DNA of 64,000 bases, from positions 62,001-126,000 of the forward strand of contig JAJEGF010000030.1 of NCBI GenBank assembly GCA_022820025.1, in the 5' to 3' direction. Shown piece by piece: positions 42,709-50,732 of this stretch; the stretch's first letter is position 1, and the number at the start of each line of letters is the position of its first letter. Made by a program: the position numbers and the translations under genes. The DNA comes from Chloroflexota bacterium. GTDB lineage: Bacteria > Chloroflexota > UBA11872. The notes beneath the pieces were generated by a model, which saw nothing but the letters and a program-made list of their open reading frames with translations, did not search any database and was not told where the DNA came from.

Positions 42709-43539
42709 CTAGAGGCGTGCATGGTCGACGAGCCGAATCAGATAGTTCACCACTGCGTCGCTGAAACTCAGGCCAAGATTGAAGTCCAAACCTCGCGATA
42801 CGTCGAACACGGAAGGGGACGCCAGCGAGTCGACCCAGGCCGCTCGTTGCGAACCGAATTCCCAGGTCACGATGATTCCGAGCAGCACCGAAAGGAGTCC
42901 AATGCCCGCGGCAACCGCGACCAGCGCGCCAAGTGTGCGGCCGTAACTCAGCCGAAGAGCTTCGTGCGTGGCCAGGAAGGTCCCCAGCAACACCCAGACT
43001 CCGACCACCGCCCGAACTGCGAATACCAGTAGGCCCAACGTCGATCCCTCGTCAACTCGAGGGTCTACTCGAGCCAGCCAGAAAGCCCCCGCCGCTATGG
43101 GAATCAGCACGGCGCAGAGTCCCGGCGCCTGCGCAAAGGCCAGCACGCGCGCAACCTGCCAGAAGCCCAGCGACCGACTCGGCGGCGCAAAGCGCCGTCC
43201 AAAGACCCACAGTCCAGCCGTCCAGACCGGCCAGGCGGCTACATGTGCGAACACACTAACGGCGGATACCGTACTTATCTCGGCCACGACCTGTTGCATC
43301 CATCGAACCGCGGGCTCACCCGTCACCAGCAGATGGAGAGCTCCGGCGCCCCACCCAACGCCCGCGATCCCTGCTGTGAGCACAACGACCAGGACCGCCT
43401 GCCAGGTGCTGGCGCCCGGCGCCGCCACCTCGCGGTACAGGCTGGGATCCAGCTGCAACGCGCGGCCGACCCGCCGAACCACGCCTCCCGGTGCTGCGAC
43501 TTGGCGATACAAGGCGCCGTCGATCAGGATGTCGTCCAC
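42709..43539 (-). CDS. Yip1-domain membrane protein, paralog D
   Basis: 276 residues. The N-terminus contains the module motif twice: LIDGALYRQVAAPGGVVRRVGRALQLDPSLYREVAAPGASTWQAVLVVVLT. The rest follows the family: VAAWPVWTAGLWVFGRRFA, FWQVARVLAFAQAPGLCAVLIPIAAGAFWLARVDP, VGVWVLLGTFLATHEALRLSYGRTLGALVAVAAGI and the end LDFNLGLSFSDAVVNYLIRL. AGAFWLARVDP pairs it with paralog B. It is the first-transcribed gene of copy 2. Confidence 0.85.
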   Translation of the reverse strand: MDDILIDGALYRQVAAPGGVVRRVGRALQLDPSLYREVAAPGASTWQAVLVVVLTAGIAGVGWGAGALHLLVTGEPAVRWMQQVVAEISTVSAVSVFAHVAAWPVWTAGLWVFGRRFAPPSRSLGFWQVARVLAFAQAPGLCAVLIPIAAGAFWLARVDPRVDEGSTLGLLVFAVRAVVGVWVLLGTFLATHEALRLSYGRTLGALVAVAAGIGLLSVLLGIIVTWEFGSQRAAWVDSLASPSVFDVSRGLDFNLGLSFSDAVVNYLIRLVDHARL

Positions 43540-43669
43540 GGCACGCCCAGTATCTCTGACCTGCTAATAATCCGTCATGGCTCTTGGCTGGATCCGTGCG
43601 TTTCTTGAGGCAGTGGCTGAGCCGAAGAATGACTCGACATATCCGGCTTATTTCCGACGTCAGCGTGTC

Positions 43670-44113
43670 CTAGTCTGTCGAAGCAATGCGCGATTTCCGG
43701 CATCCGGTTTCGTGCAAGATCTGCCTGATGTCACGCGGAAGCGCGGCATACGCTTCACTCAGTTGGTCATGCGATGTCTGTGCCGTCCGCAGCCTAGCCA
43801 TCGTCAAAGACTGATAGGGAACTCCATTTGGATCGAGGCCGCTCAGATAGTCTCGCAAGACCGTGAAACCGAAGAGATATGCCTCATGATAGTCCGCAAG
43901 TTCGGTAGGCGGATTGAGTTTCCTAAAGGCATTGACATGATCGAGCAGCCATTGCTGCCATTGACCCCATTTAACGAATGTCTCTGGATCTGGCTGGTCA
44001 CTCGAAATGGCTGCGCATTGGTCAGCGTAGGCTTGGACCGTCAATGGCGGCGTGTCTTCGCATCCCGCTAGGCACAGGACGACTAGAGCGAGAACGGCGA
44101 CGAGTTTCCGCAT
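43670..44113 (-). CDS. Small lipoprotein of unknown function
   Basis: 147 residues with a clear lipoprotein signal, MRKLVAVLALVVLCLAGC (lipobox CLAGC), so the product is exported and lipid-anchored. The mature part is helical and hydrophilic: ADQCAAISSDQPDPETFVKWGQWQQWLLDHVNAFRKLNPPTELADYHEAYLFGFTVLRDYL. A second Cys early in the mature chain and one near the C-terminus (HETGCRKSR) could form a disulfide. No family recognised. It lies in the segment present only in copy 2 of the tandem duplication, so it was either inserted there or lost from copy 1. Confidence 0.75.
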   Translation of the reverse strand: MRKLVAVLALVVLCLAGCEDTPPLTVQAYADQCAAISSDQPDPETFVKWGQWQQWLLDHVNAFRKLNPPTELADYHEAYLFGFTVLRDYLSGLDPNGVPYQSLTMARLRTAQTSHDQLSEAYAALPRDIRQILHETGCRKSRIASTD

Positions 44114-44194
44114 GACACGTACATAGTGTGGGGCGCAAACAAGCCTGTAAAGGAACTTGGCTAGTCAGCTTCGCCGGCAAGCAGCCGACGCGAG

Positions 44195-45121
44195 CTATTC
44201 CGTCGCTTCGCCGAGCCTCCGGGCCTGCTCAACGATGTTCACGCCCACCGTCTCGCTCCACGCGTCAATCAGGCGGGCGAAGAGGTCGCCGGGGTGGCCG
44301 GCGCCGACCTGGGTGCCGTTGACGCGGGTGACCGGTAGCAGGCAGTAGGGGGTGCTGCTCAGGAACGCCTCGTCGGCGGTGAAGACGTCGTAGAGGGTCA
44401 GGTCGGCTTCGCGGACCTCCACGCTCAGGTCCAGGCTCAGGTCGCGGACGGTGGAGAGGCTCACGCCGGCCAGGCCGGTGCCGGTGCGCGGGGTCAGGAT
44501 CGCGCCGTCGGAGACCACCATGAAGTTCGCGCCGGTGGCCTCGGCGATGCGGCCCTCCGTGTCCAACAACAGCGTGAAGGCGCCGGGGGCCAGGGCGTTG
44601 ACTTCCTGTTCGGCCAGCGCCAGGAACATGCGGCTGCGCGTCTTCATGCGCGGGTCCTGCGTTGAGATGTTGACCTGGCGGATCGAGGGCGTCACGCAGT
44701 GCGCGCCTTCCTCGTACGCGCGGTACCAGTACTTGAAGCCCAGCTCGTGCGTCCAGACCAATACTGACGGCCCGGCGTCGCCGCGTCCGACGCCAGGGAA
44801 CTGCGGGTGCGAGCCGCGGGTGATGTTGTGAAAGATCCAGGTGTCGCTGCCGTCCGGAAGGTCGGGGCTGTTGCGCTCCACGACCTCCAGCGTGACCTCG
44901 GTCAGCTCCTCGGAAGTCAGGCCCGGATCCAGCCGGCAATAGTCCAGCGAGCGGTAGAGCCGGTCGATGTGCTCCTTCGGCTTGAACGGCTGCCCGCCGA
45001 AGGTGCGCGTGGCCTCGTAGACAATCTCGCCGTAGATGATGGCGAGGTCGTTCGGCCAGTAGCGGGCCTCTTCCAGCGGGACGATCTCACCGTTCGAATA
45101 AGCCCAGGCGCTCGCGCTCAT
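44195..45121 (-). CDS. Class IV aminotransferase (branched-chain aminotransferase-like)
   Basis: 308 residues of the fold-type IV PLP enzymes (BCAT, D-amino acid transaminase, ADC lyase). YSNGEIVPLEEARYWPNDLAIIYGEIVYEATRTFGGQPFKPKEHIDRLYRSL is the N-terminal signature, DPRMKTRSRMFLALAEQEVN holds the PLP Lys, and EGRIAEATGANFMVVSDGAILTPRTGTGLAGVSLSTV is the phosphate-binding block. YCLLPVTRVNGTQVG closes it. Substrate specificity is unclear; the E-A-T-R-T pattern fits BCAT-like members in Chloroflexota. Its 3' end has a decayed duplicate at 41322-41399. The parS-like site lies between this gene and the next. Confidence 0.93.
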   Translation of the reverse strand: MSASAWAYSNGEIVPLEEARYWPNDLAIIYGEIVYEATRTFGGQPFKPKEHIDRLYRSLDYCRLDPGLTSEELTEVTLEVVERNSPDLPDGSDTWIFHNITRGSHPQFPGVGRGDAGPSVLVWTHELGFKYWYRAYEEGAHCVTPSIRQVNISTQDPRMKTRSRMFLALAEQEVNALAPGAFTLLLDTEGRIAEATGANFMVVSDGAILTPRTGTGLAGVSLSTVRDLSLDLSVEVREADLTLYDVFTADEAFLSSTPYCLLPVTRVNGTQVGAGHPGDLFARLIDAWSETVGVNIVEQARRLGEATE

Positions 45122-45183
45122 ATCAAGAAATCCCTACCGGCGACTCGCGCGAGGGAGCCTAGCACCGGCTACCTGGCGCCCAA

Positions 45184-45199
45184 TGTTTCACGTGAAACT
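45184..45199. promoter_or_regulatory. parS-like ParB-binding palindrome
   Basis: TGTTTCACGTGAAACT contains the perfect 14-bp palindrome GTTTCACGTGAAAC and matches 15 of 16 bases of the widely conserved chromosomal parS consensus TGTTNCACGTGAAACA. It lies in the 92-bp gap between the aminotransferase start and the GNAT stop, outside coding sequence. ParB/Spo0J binding would mark an origin-proximal region. Confidence 0.7.
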
Positions 45200-45213
45200 T
45201 TGGGAATGGGTGA

Positions 45214-46161
45214 CTACTCGGGCAGCGGCTTGCGCAGGCGCCAGAACACGGCGTTGACGGTGGCGTTTACGGTGCGGGCGTAGAAGGCGTACGGGCCCGC
45301 GCCGTAGATCACGCCAATGTCCACGCCCCGCGCGCGCAGATCGGCCAGGGCGCGCTTGAGCAGCACCGTGCCCACGCCCAGTTGTCGGACCTCGGGCGAT
45401 ACGCCCATCGGACCCAGGCGATCCGGCGCCGCCACGTCGGTCACCGCGAATCCGCAGAACTCGCCGTCCTTCTCGGCCATCCACAGGGTGGGCGGGTCCA
45501 GCTTCAGGCCGGAGGTCGCCAGGTAGGCCCAGCGCCGCCCGACCGGGGCCGTGGCCAGGGCGCTCGGGTACTCGAACTCGCGCGCTACGTAATCCCATGC
45601 CTTCTGGTAGTCGGCCATCGTCACCCGGCGCACCCGTAGGCCGTGGTCGCGCTCCAACTCTTCTTCCTTCTCCGAGGTGTCCAGCGGGGTGTTGCGCAGG
45701 TCCACGTCCATGTCCATGCCGTCGCCCGCCCGCTCGTAGCCGCGCGCTTCCAGGAAGCACAGCGCCTCCGTGTAGCGCAGGTCCAGGCCCTGCATGAAGC
45801 GGTTGTTGCCGGCGATGATCGCCACCGACTCGCCGGCCCCCAGGCCGGCCAGCCGCTCCTCGATGTGATCGAACAGCCGGGTCGCGATGCCCTGGCGGCG
45901 CAGATCGCTCGCGACCGCAAACAACTTCACGCCGCCCACTGTCTGCAATTCCTCGCTCGGCGGCGCCCCGCAAGCCAGGCCGACCAGGCGGTCGCCCTGC
46001 CAAACCGTCGGGTTCAGGTCGGGATCGAAATCCGGGTCGTCGAGGATGCGGTCCTTGAGAATGGCCTCCGAGAACGGCAGGTACGCAATCTCGCGCTGGC
46101 ACAACGCCGCCGCCTCGGGCAGATCCCCGGCCCCCAGCGGCCGTAATGCCAGGTCCGTCAC
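45214..46161 (-). CDS. Tandem GNAT-family N-acetyltransferase-like protein
   Basis: 315 residues with two GNAT domains. The first contains GVKLFAVASDLRRQGIATRLFDHIEERL (acetyl-CoA R/Q-x-x-G-x-A loop RRQGIA), and the second GVSPEVRQLGVGTVLLKRALADLRARGVDIGVIYG (RQLGVG), followed by GPYAFYARTVNATVNAVFWRL. The start is a GTG that overlaps the upstream isomerase stop (GTGA), so the two are translationally coupled. The acyl acceptor is unknown. Tandem GNATs of this kind in Chloroflexota are sometimes tied to small-molecule or sugar metabolism. Confidence 0.88.
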   Translation of the reverse strand: MTDLALRPLGAGDLPEAAALCQREIAYLPFSEAILKDRILDDPDFDPDLNPTVWQGDRLVGLACGAPPSEELQTVGGVKLFAVASDLRRQGIATRLFDHIEERLAGLGAGESVAIIAGNNRFMQGLDLRYTEALCFLEARGYERAGDGMDMDVDLRNTPLDTSEKEEELERDHGLRVRRVTMADYQKAWDYVAREFEYPSALATAPVGRRWAYLATSGLKLDPPTLWMAEKDGEFCGFAVTDVAAPDRLGPMGVSPEVRQLGVGTVLLKRALADLRARGVDIGVIYGAGPYAFYARTVNATVNAVFWRLRKPLPE

Positions 46162-47060
46162 AGCGCCTCGATCCAGCGGCTCAGCATCTCGAACTCACAC
46201 TCGGCCAGCGTACGCCCCGCCGGCACGCCGGGCCCGACTTCCGTCTCCACGATCAGATGTCCGCTATATCCGCGCCGCTTCAACTCCGCCAGGATCGAAG
46301 GCCAGGGCACGTGGCCTTCGCCCAGCGCCCGCTTCGCAAACCAGCCGGGACCCAGCCGCCGCCGCGGCGGCTCCATGCGCTCGATCCAGGTGCCGATGTG
46401 CTCGAGGTAGAGGCGAAACGGGTAGGCGCCCAACTCGGTGGAGCCGACGATCGAGTGATCCTTGACGTGCACATGCAACAACCGGTCCCACACCGCCCCC
46501 ACGCAGCGAGGCCCGAACGGCGTCGGCGTCTGCATCAGGTTGGCCGGATCGAGAATCAACCCGACCGCCGGGCGGTCAATGGCATCCAGCAACCGGTTGG
46601 CGCCGTCCGCCGATTCGGCCAATGAGCCGTGGTGCATCTCGATCGCCACCATCACCCCCAGGTCCGCCGCCGCCTCGGCGCACCAGCGCAGGTGGCGCGC
46701 CGCGCGCTCCCAGTGCTCGGGCTCGGCTTCCGGGACCGCCACCCAGCCCGGCCAAATCCGCACGCTACGAGCCCCCAGCACGGCGGCCCACCTCAGGAAC
46801 TGGTGCGCGATCTGCCTCTCGGCCAGGGCGTCCGCCTCATCCAGCAGCCCAAAGTTGCCGGCGTGCGAGGCAATGTTGGCGATCTCCAACCCCTCGAAGA
46901 GTTCCCCCAGGAGATCCAGCCGCGCGGCATCCGCATCGGGCGGCAACTGGTGACGCGTGCCGCGGAGCTCCACGCTGGCGTAGCCGATCTCTCGCGCCGC
47001 GGCGGCGAACTCGGCGGCCGAGGTGTCGTCAAACAGCAGCCCCGACAACGCCAGCCGCAT
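46158..47060 (-). CDS. Sugar phosphate isomerase/epimerase (xylose-isomerase-like TIM barrel)
   Basis: 300 residues from the ATG at 47060; the track start at 47099 adds a basic, unlikely leader. Barrel strands and metal ligands: IGYASVELRG, IANIASHAGNFGLLDEA, SVRIWPGWV, VAIEMHHGSLAESADGANRLLDAI (Glu), VGLILDPANLMQ (Asp), LHVHVKDHSIVG (His) and HLIVETEVGPGV (Glu). These are the expected four ligands of metal-dependent AP_endonuc_2-type isomerases, so it is likely active, unlike the one at 8836. The stop overlaps the GNAT GTG. Substrate unknown. Confidence 0.88.
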   Translation of the reverse strand: MRLALSGLLFDDTSAAEFAAAAREIGYASVELRGTRHQLPPDADAARLDLLGELFEGLEIANIASHAGNFGLLDEADALAERQIAHQFLRWAAVLGARSVRIWPGWVAVPEAEPEHWERAARHLRWCAEAAADLGVMVAIEMHHGSLAESADGANRLLDAIDRPAVGLILDPANLMQTPTPFGPRCVGAVWDRLLHVHVKDHSIVGSTELGAYPFRLYLEHIGTWIERMEPPRRRLGPGWFAKRALGEGHVPWPSILAELKRRGYSGHLIVETEVGPGVPAGRTLAECEFEMLSRWIEAL

Positions 47061-47148
47061 GCCATTCCTCCGTTTCCGGCCGCCAATCTCCAGCCGCACC
47101 GTACGTCACCTTGAGCTACCCGTGTCCCGGCCCGCGCTGGCGCTTACG

Positions 47149-47961
47149 ATGCAAGGAGATGATCACCGCCAACAACCCAACGTGCCACGTCCCCTGAGAC
47201 GCCGAAGTCTGCTGGCCGCCGGCCTGGCGCTGGGCGCCGGCGCCCTGGCCGCCTGCGCCGACCCGCCAGCCCTGCCGCCCCTTCCGTTCGCGGACTCGGA
47301 CCGCGGCAACGTGACCTACCGCACCGCCGACGGCATCCAGGTCGTCGCCACCTTCACGCCACCCGACACCCCACCGCCCTGGCCCGCGGCCGTCCTGATG
47401 CACCAATACCAGGGCACGCGCGCCCAGTGGGACGAGATGACGCCGCACCTGTTGGCCGCCGGCCTGGCCGTCCTGGCGCCCGACGCCCGAGCCCATGGCG
47501 AGAGCCTGCGCCGAGTCCGCCCCGACGGCGGCTACGACTTCGAGACGGACCGGGCGAACACGCTGGACGACTGGCCGGCCGACGTTGCCGCCGCCGTCGA
47601 CTGGCTGACCGCTCGCCCTGATATCGACTCAGACCGCATCGGCGTCGGCGGCGCCAGCGTTGGAGCCAACACGGCCTGGATCGCATCCTCGGTGGTGCCC
47701 GCCGTCCGCCGGGCGGTGGCCGTAAGCGGACGTTTCGAACCCGGCCGCCTGCTGATGGGCGAGGACATCCCCAACTTCCAGCCCCGCGGCGTCCTCTTCC
47801 AGTCGGACCGCGAAGAATCCCTCCAGTCGCAAGCCCTCTACAGCCGCACCGCCGAACCCCGCCAGGTCTCCGTCTACGACACCCCCGGCCACGGCATCCA
47901 ACTCCTCAAACACCCCACCCCCCGCCGCGACTTCATCGCCTGGCTCGCCCAGGGGCTCTAG
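47149..47961 (+). CDS. Secreted alpha/beta hydrolase (dienelactone-hydrolase-like lipoprotein)
   Basis: About 270 residues from the ATG at 47149; a GTG at 47182 (MPRPLRRRSLLAAG) is the alternative. RRRSLLAAGLALGAGALAACADPP combines a twin-Arg motif with a lipobox (ALAAC). The domain has AVLMHQYQGTRAQWDEMTPHLLAAGLAVLAPDARAHGES, the nucleophile elbow GGASVGANTAWIA (Ser), LFQSDREES and a His in DTPGHGIQLL, forming the Ser-Asp-His triad. It is exported and membrane-anchored. Its 5' end overlaps the track version of the divergent isomerase gene, but with the chosen starts there is an 88-bp gap. Confidence 0.85.
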   Translation: MQGDDHRQQPNVPRPLRRRSLLAAGLALGAGALAACADPPALPPLPFADSDRGNVTYRTADGIQVVATFTPPDTPPPWPAAVLMHQYQGTRAQWDEMTPHLLAAGLAVLAPDARAHGESLRRVRPDGGYDFETDRANTLDDWPADVAAAVDWLTARPDIDSDRIGVGGASVGANTAWIASSVVPAVRRAVAVSGRFEPGRLLMGEDIPNFQPRGVLFQSDREESLQSQALYSRTAEPRQVSVYDTPGHGIQLLKHPTPRRDFIAWLAQGL

Positions 47962-48092
47962 CTGATCGAATTCCTGTGCAGCCTCCGGTCGGGCCGCAGT
48001 CTCTAGACTGAGCGCTGAACCTCTGAATTCGGAGTGGCGCACCAGTCTCTTCCTGCCTTCGGCTGAAACCTGCAACAGCAGCACCGGGCTAT

Positions 48093-49208
48093 ATGCGACT
48101 GGCCCGATGGTGTGCGTTCCTGTTGCTCGTTTCCATCGGACTCTACGCGTGCGCCGATGGCTCAAGGACAATGCTGTCGCGTACGCCCGGCTCGTGCTCC
48201 ATGAGTCCTGAGAACGAGCGGACGGTTCGGGCGGCTTGGACGAACCCTGCGTTCTGGCGTGATGCGACGGTCCCCCTGGTTCACGCCGCCATGGACTGTG
48301 GCTTTGACATCCAGGCAACGGATGATCGGGGCATGACACCGTTGCATCTTGCATCGGCGCATAGTCGGGATTCGGCGGTCATCAGAGCGCTAGTGGCCGG
48401 CGGCGCACGCATCGATGCCACGGACAAGCTCGGCTTCACTCCGTTGCATCGAGCGGCATTGTCCGGCCAGGAAACAGTCGTCTACGCCCTGCTCAACCAC
48501 GGCAGTGACATTCACGCCAGCAATTACCTCGGCAGGACTGCCCTTCACGTCGCCGCGGCTGATAGCTCCGTTGCGGGCGTGACTGCGGCCTTGCTGGAAC
48601 GCGGAGCGGACATCGAGTCCAGGGACGATACCGGTTCTACCCCGCTTCACGTGGCCGCCTACTTTGACAACCAGGTCTCTCTTGCCGTGCTGCTGGAATA
48701 CGGTGCGGACGTTGCGTCTCGGAACAACTTCGGCGATTCGAGCCTACGTTCAGCAGTACACAACGCCGGACCCGCCGTAGTAGAAGCCCTCCTGGAATAT
48801 GGTGCGGACCTGCACGAGACGGACAGCTATGGCGTCACCCCGCTGCACGACGCGGCTGCGGCAAGGAATGCGACGAACGTTTCAATACTCTTGGAACACG
48901 GCGCCGAGATAGAAGCACGAAACAACGGCGGCGAAACTCCCTTGCACGTAGCGGCACGCCAAGCCGCCGTGTTTGTTGTCAAGATTCTGCTGAGCCACGG
49001 CGCCGACATAGAGGCGAAGGATGATTACGGCCGTCCGCCGCTTGAAGCGGCAGCCTTCGGAGGCGACCGCGCCACAATGTCGGTTCTGCTGGACCGGGGC
49101 GCTGTTGTTGGCGATCTCTATTGGAGCGAACCAACGCTGCGCCAACTGATTGATGAGCTGAGGCCCGACGCCAGGCCAGCGGCTCCCGCCGCATCCGGCG
49201 GGACGTAG
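48093..49208 (+). CDS. Ankyrin-repeat lipoprotein 1
   Basis: 371 residues. The leader MRLARWCAFLLLVSIGLYACADGS has a lipobox (GLYAC). A cap segment (LSRTPGSCSMSPENERTVRAAWTNPAFWRDATVPLVHAAMDCGFDIQATD) is followed by about eight ankyrin repeats, each with a G-x-TPLHxAA core (GMTPLHLASAHSR, GFTPLHRAALSGQ, GRTALHVAAADSS, GSTPLHVAAYFDN and so on). A conserved tail (GDRATMSVLLDRGAVVGDLYWSEPTLRQLIDELRP) closes it. It is paralogous to the gene at 49535. An exported ankyrin lipoprotein presumably mediates protein contacts outside the cytoplasm; in symbionts such proteins are common, but a host role is speculation here. Confidence 0.92.
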   Translation: MRLARWCAFLLLVSIGLYACADGSRTMLSRTPGSCSMSPENERTVRAAWTNPAFWRDATVPLVHAAMDCGFDIQATDDRGMTPLHLASAHSRDSAVIRALVAGGARIDATDKLGFTPLHRAALSGQETVVYALLNHGSDIHASNYLGRTALHVAAADSSVAGVTAALLERGADIESRDDTGSTPLHVAAYFDNQVSLAVLLEYGADVASRNNFGDSSLRSAVHNAGPAVVEALLEYGADLHETDSYGVTPLHDAAAARNATNVSILLEHGAEIEARNNGGETPLHVAARQAAVFVVKILLSHGADIEAKDDYGRPPLEAAAFGGDRATMSVLLDRGAVVGDLYWSEPTLRQLIDELRPDARPAAPAASGGT

Positions 49209-49227
49209 GCCGACCATCGAGCAGCCA

Positions 49228-49551
49228 GTGCGAAGCCCGGGACAGCGGCAGCGGAAAGTCTGCGCGACGTCGCGATGGAGACTGACGCCGCCCGGCCAGC
49301 TGCTTCTCGTTGGTCTGTCGGCCGTCGTGCTGACGTCCTGCGACGGAGCGTCAACACCGGAGCCGGCGCCTGCTCAGACAGCAATGTCGGCGGCCCTCAA
49401 CCCCGAGCCCGCCATGGTCGAATTCCTCCTGGAACACGGCGCGAATCCCGAAGCCACAGACAAAGATGGCGCCACGCCGCTTGACCTGGCCATAGCCGCC
49501 AACAATCAGGCCACCGCTCGCGTGCTGCGCGAACATGACACGGGGACCTAG
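49228..49551 (+). CDS. Short ankyrin-repeat lipoprotein
   Basis: 107 residues from a GTG. A basic N-terminus precedes a lipoprotein signal, PPGQLLLVGLSAVVLTSCDGAS (lipobox LTSC). Then come one and a half ankyrin repeats: MVEFLLEHGANPEATDKDGATPLDLAIAANNQATARVLREHD. It may be a cut-down member of the family or a decayed third paralog. It lies between the two full-length ankyrin genes on the same strand, 19 bp after the first and overlapping the second by 17 bp. Confidence 0.75.
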   Translation: MRSPGQRQRKVCATSRWRLTPPGQLLLVGLSAVVLTSCDGASTPEPAPAQTAMSAALNPEPAMVEFLLEHGANPEATDKDGATPLDLAIAANNQATARVLREHDTGT

Positions 49552-50671
49552 GCCGGGTGCCGGTCAACCTGCGGTGTGGCTCGGGCTGCTCGTCTTCGTT
49601 GTCGCAGGGCTGGCCCCGTGCGGTGGCGCCTCAAAGCCCGCGCTGTCGCGCACACCGGCTGCGTGCCCTGTCCTCCCGGAGTCGATCGGCGAGATTCGGG
49701 AGGCCTGGACGACACCAGAGTTCTGGGCCTATGCGACTGTGCCCCTTGTCCATGCGTCAATGGACTGCGGACTCGACGTCGGGGCAACGAATGAGGACGG
49801 CTGGACGCCGCTGCATCTGGCGGCGGCAGCCAGTCGGAGTCCATATGTAGTCAGAACCCTGCTGGCCTACGGTGCCGATTTGGAAGCCAAGGGCCACTCC
49901 ACCTACACGCCGCTACATCTCGCGGCGGAGGTGAGTCACGAACCGGCTGTCGTCGCCACCCTTCTCGACTACGGCGGCGATCTCAATGCCAGAGACGAGA
50001 TCGGCCAAACTCCGCTGCATATTGCGGCGCTATACAACGACGAATCTGCCGTCATTGACATCCTGATCAAGTACGGTGCGGACTCCGAGGCTCAGGACGA
50101 GTTTTCTTGGACTCCGCTACGCAACGCGGTCGAGCTCGGCAACTCGGTCGCCATCGAGGCCCTGATCGAGCACGGCGCAGATATTGAAGCGAAGGATAAT
50201 CTTGGCGACACGCCTCTGCATACGGCGATTCGAAGCGGGCACCCAGCCGTCGTCGAGGCCTTACTCAGGCACGGTGCCGACACCGAGGCCAAGGCCAGTC
50301 TCGGGCGCAATGCCCTGCTGCTGGCGAGCGCCAGCGGTAATCCAGCCATCGTCACCGTGCTGCTTGAGCACGGGGTCGACCTTGAATCCAGGGACGAATT
50401 CGGCAAAGCCGCACTGCACGTAGCAGCCGGGGAGGGGAATGCTGCCGCCGTCGAGATCCTGCTTGACTACGGTGCCGACATTGAATCCTGGGCCAGATTC
50501 GGGAATACACCGCTTCAGTCGGCAGCGCGCAATGGCGACCGCGCCACCATGTCCGTACTCCTGGACCGAGGTGCGATCGTCGGCGATCTCTACTGGAGCG
50601 AACCGACGCTGCGCCTGCTTATTGACGAGCGAAGGTCACGCTCAACGGCAGCAACGGCTGCCGGTTCCTAG
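49535..50671 (+). CDS. Ankyrin-repeat lipoprotein 2
   Basis: 378 residues. A weaker signal segment (VWLGLLVFVVAGLAPCGGAS, Cys at the lipobox) leads to the same cap as lipoprotein 1: ALSRTPAACPVLPESIGEIREAWTTPEFWAYATVPLVHASMDCGLDVGATNEDG. About eight ankyrin repeats follow (GWTPLHLAAAASR, TYTPLHLAAEVSH, GQTPLHIAALYND, SWTPLRNAVELGN and so on), then the shared tail GDRATMSVLLDRGAIVGDLYWSEPTLRLLIDERRS. Tandem duplication of the cap-repeat-tail architecture is evident. The ATG at 49535 overlaps the short ankyrin gene. Confidence 0.92.
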   Translation: MTRGPRPGAGQPAVWLGLLVFVVAGLAPCGGASKPALSRTPAACPVLPESIGEIREAWTTPEFWAYATVPLVHASMDCGLDVGATNEDGWTPLHLAAAASRSPYVVRTLLAYGADLEAKGHSTYTPLHLAAEVSHEPAVVATLLDYGGDLNARDEIGQTPLHIAALYNDESAVIDILIKYGADSEAQDEFSWTPLRNAVELGNSVAIEALIEHGADIEAKDNLGDTPLHTAIRSGHPAVVEALLRHGADTEAKASLGRNALLLASASGNPAIVTVLLEHGVDLESRDEFGKAALHVAAGEGNAAAVEILLDYGADIESWARFGNTPLQSAARNGDRATMSVLLDRGAIVGDLYWSEPTLRLLIDERRSRSTAATAAGS

Positions 50672-50732
50672 CGCCTCTTTCGCACAGGCACTCGGTAGCC
50701 AAGCCGGCCAGTCGATGTCGGCAGACTAGGGC

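Larger units (their letters stand above)
41407..44278. repeat. Tandem duplication unit, copy 2
   Basis: From the degraded lactonase end through Yip1 paralogs C and D, a lipoprotein gene absent from copy 1, to the intact aminotransferase end. It is about 2.9 kb against 2.2 kb in copy 1, with the extra roughly 0.6 kb lying between D and the aminotransferase. The spacer after the lactonase remnant also shares actcggac(gtc)tagacc with the spacer after the intact lactonase, at a similar distance. Confidence 0.7.
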
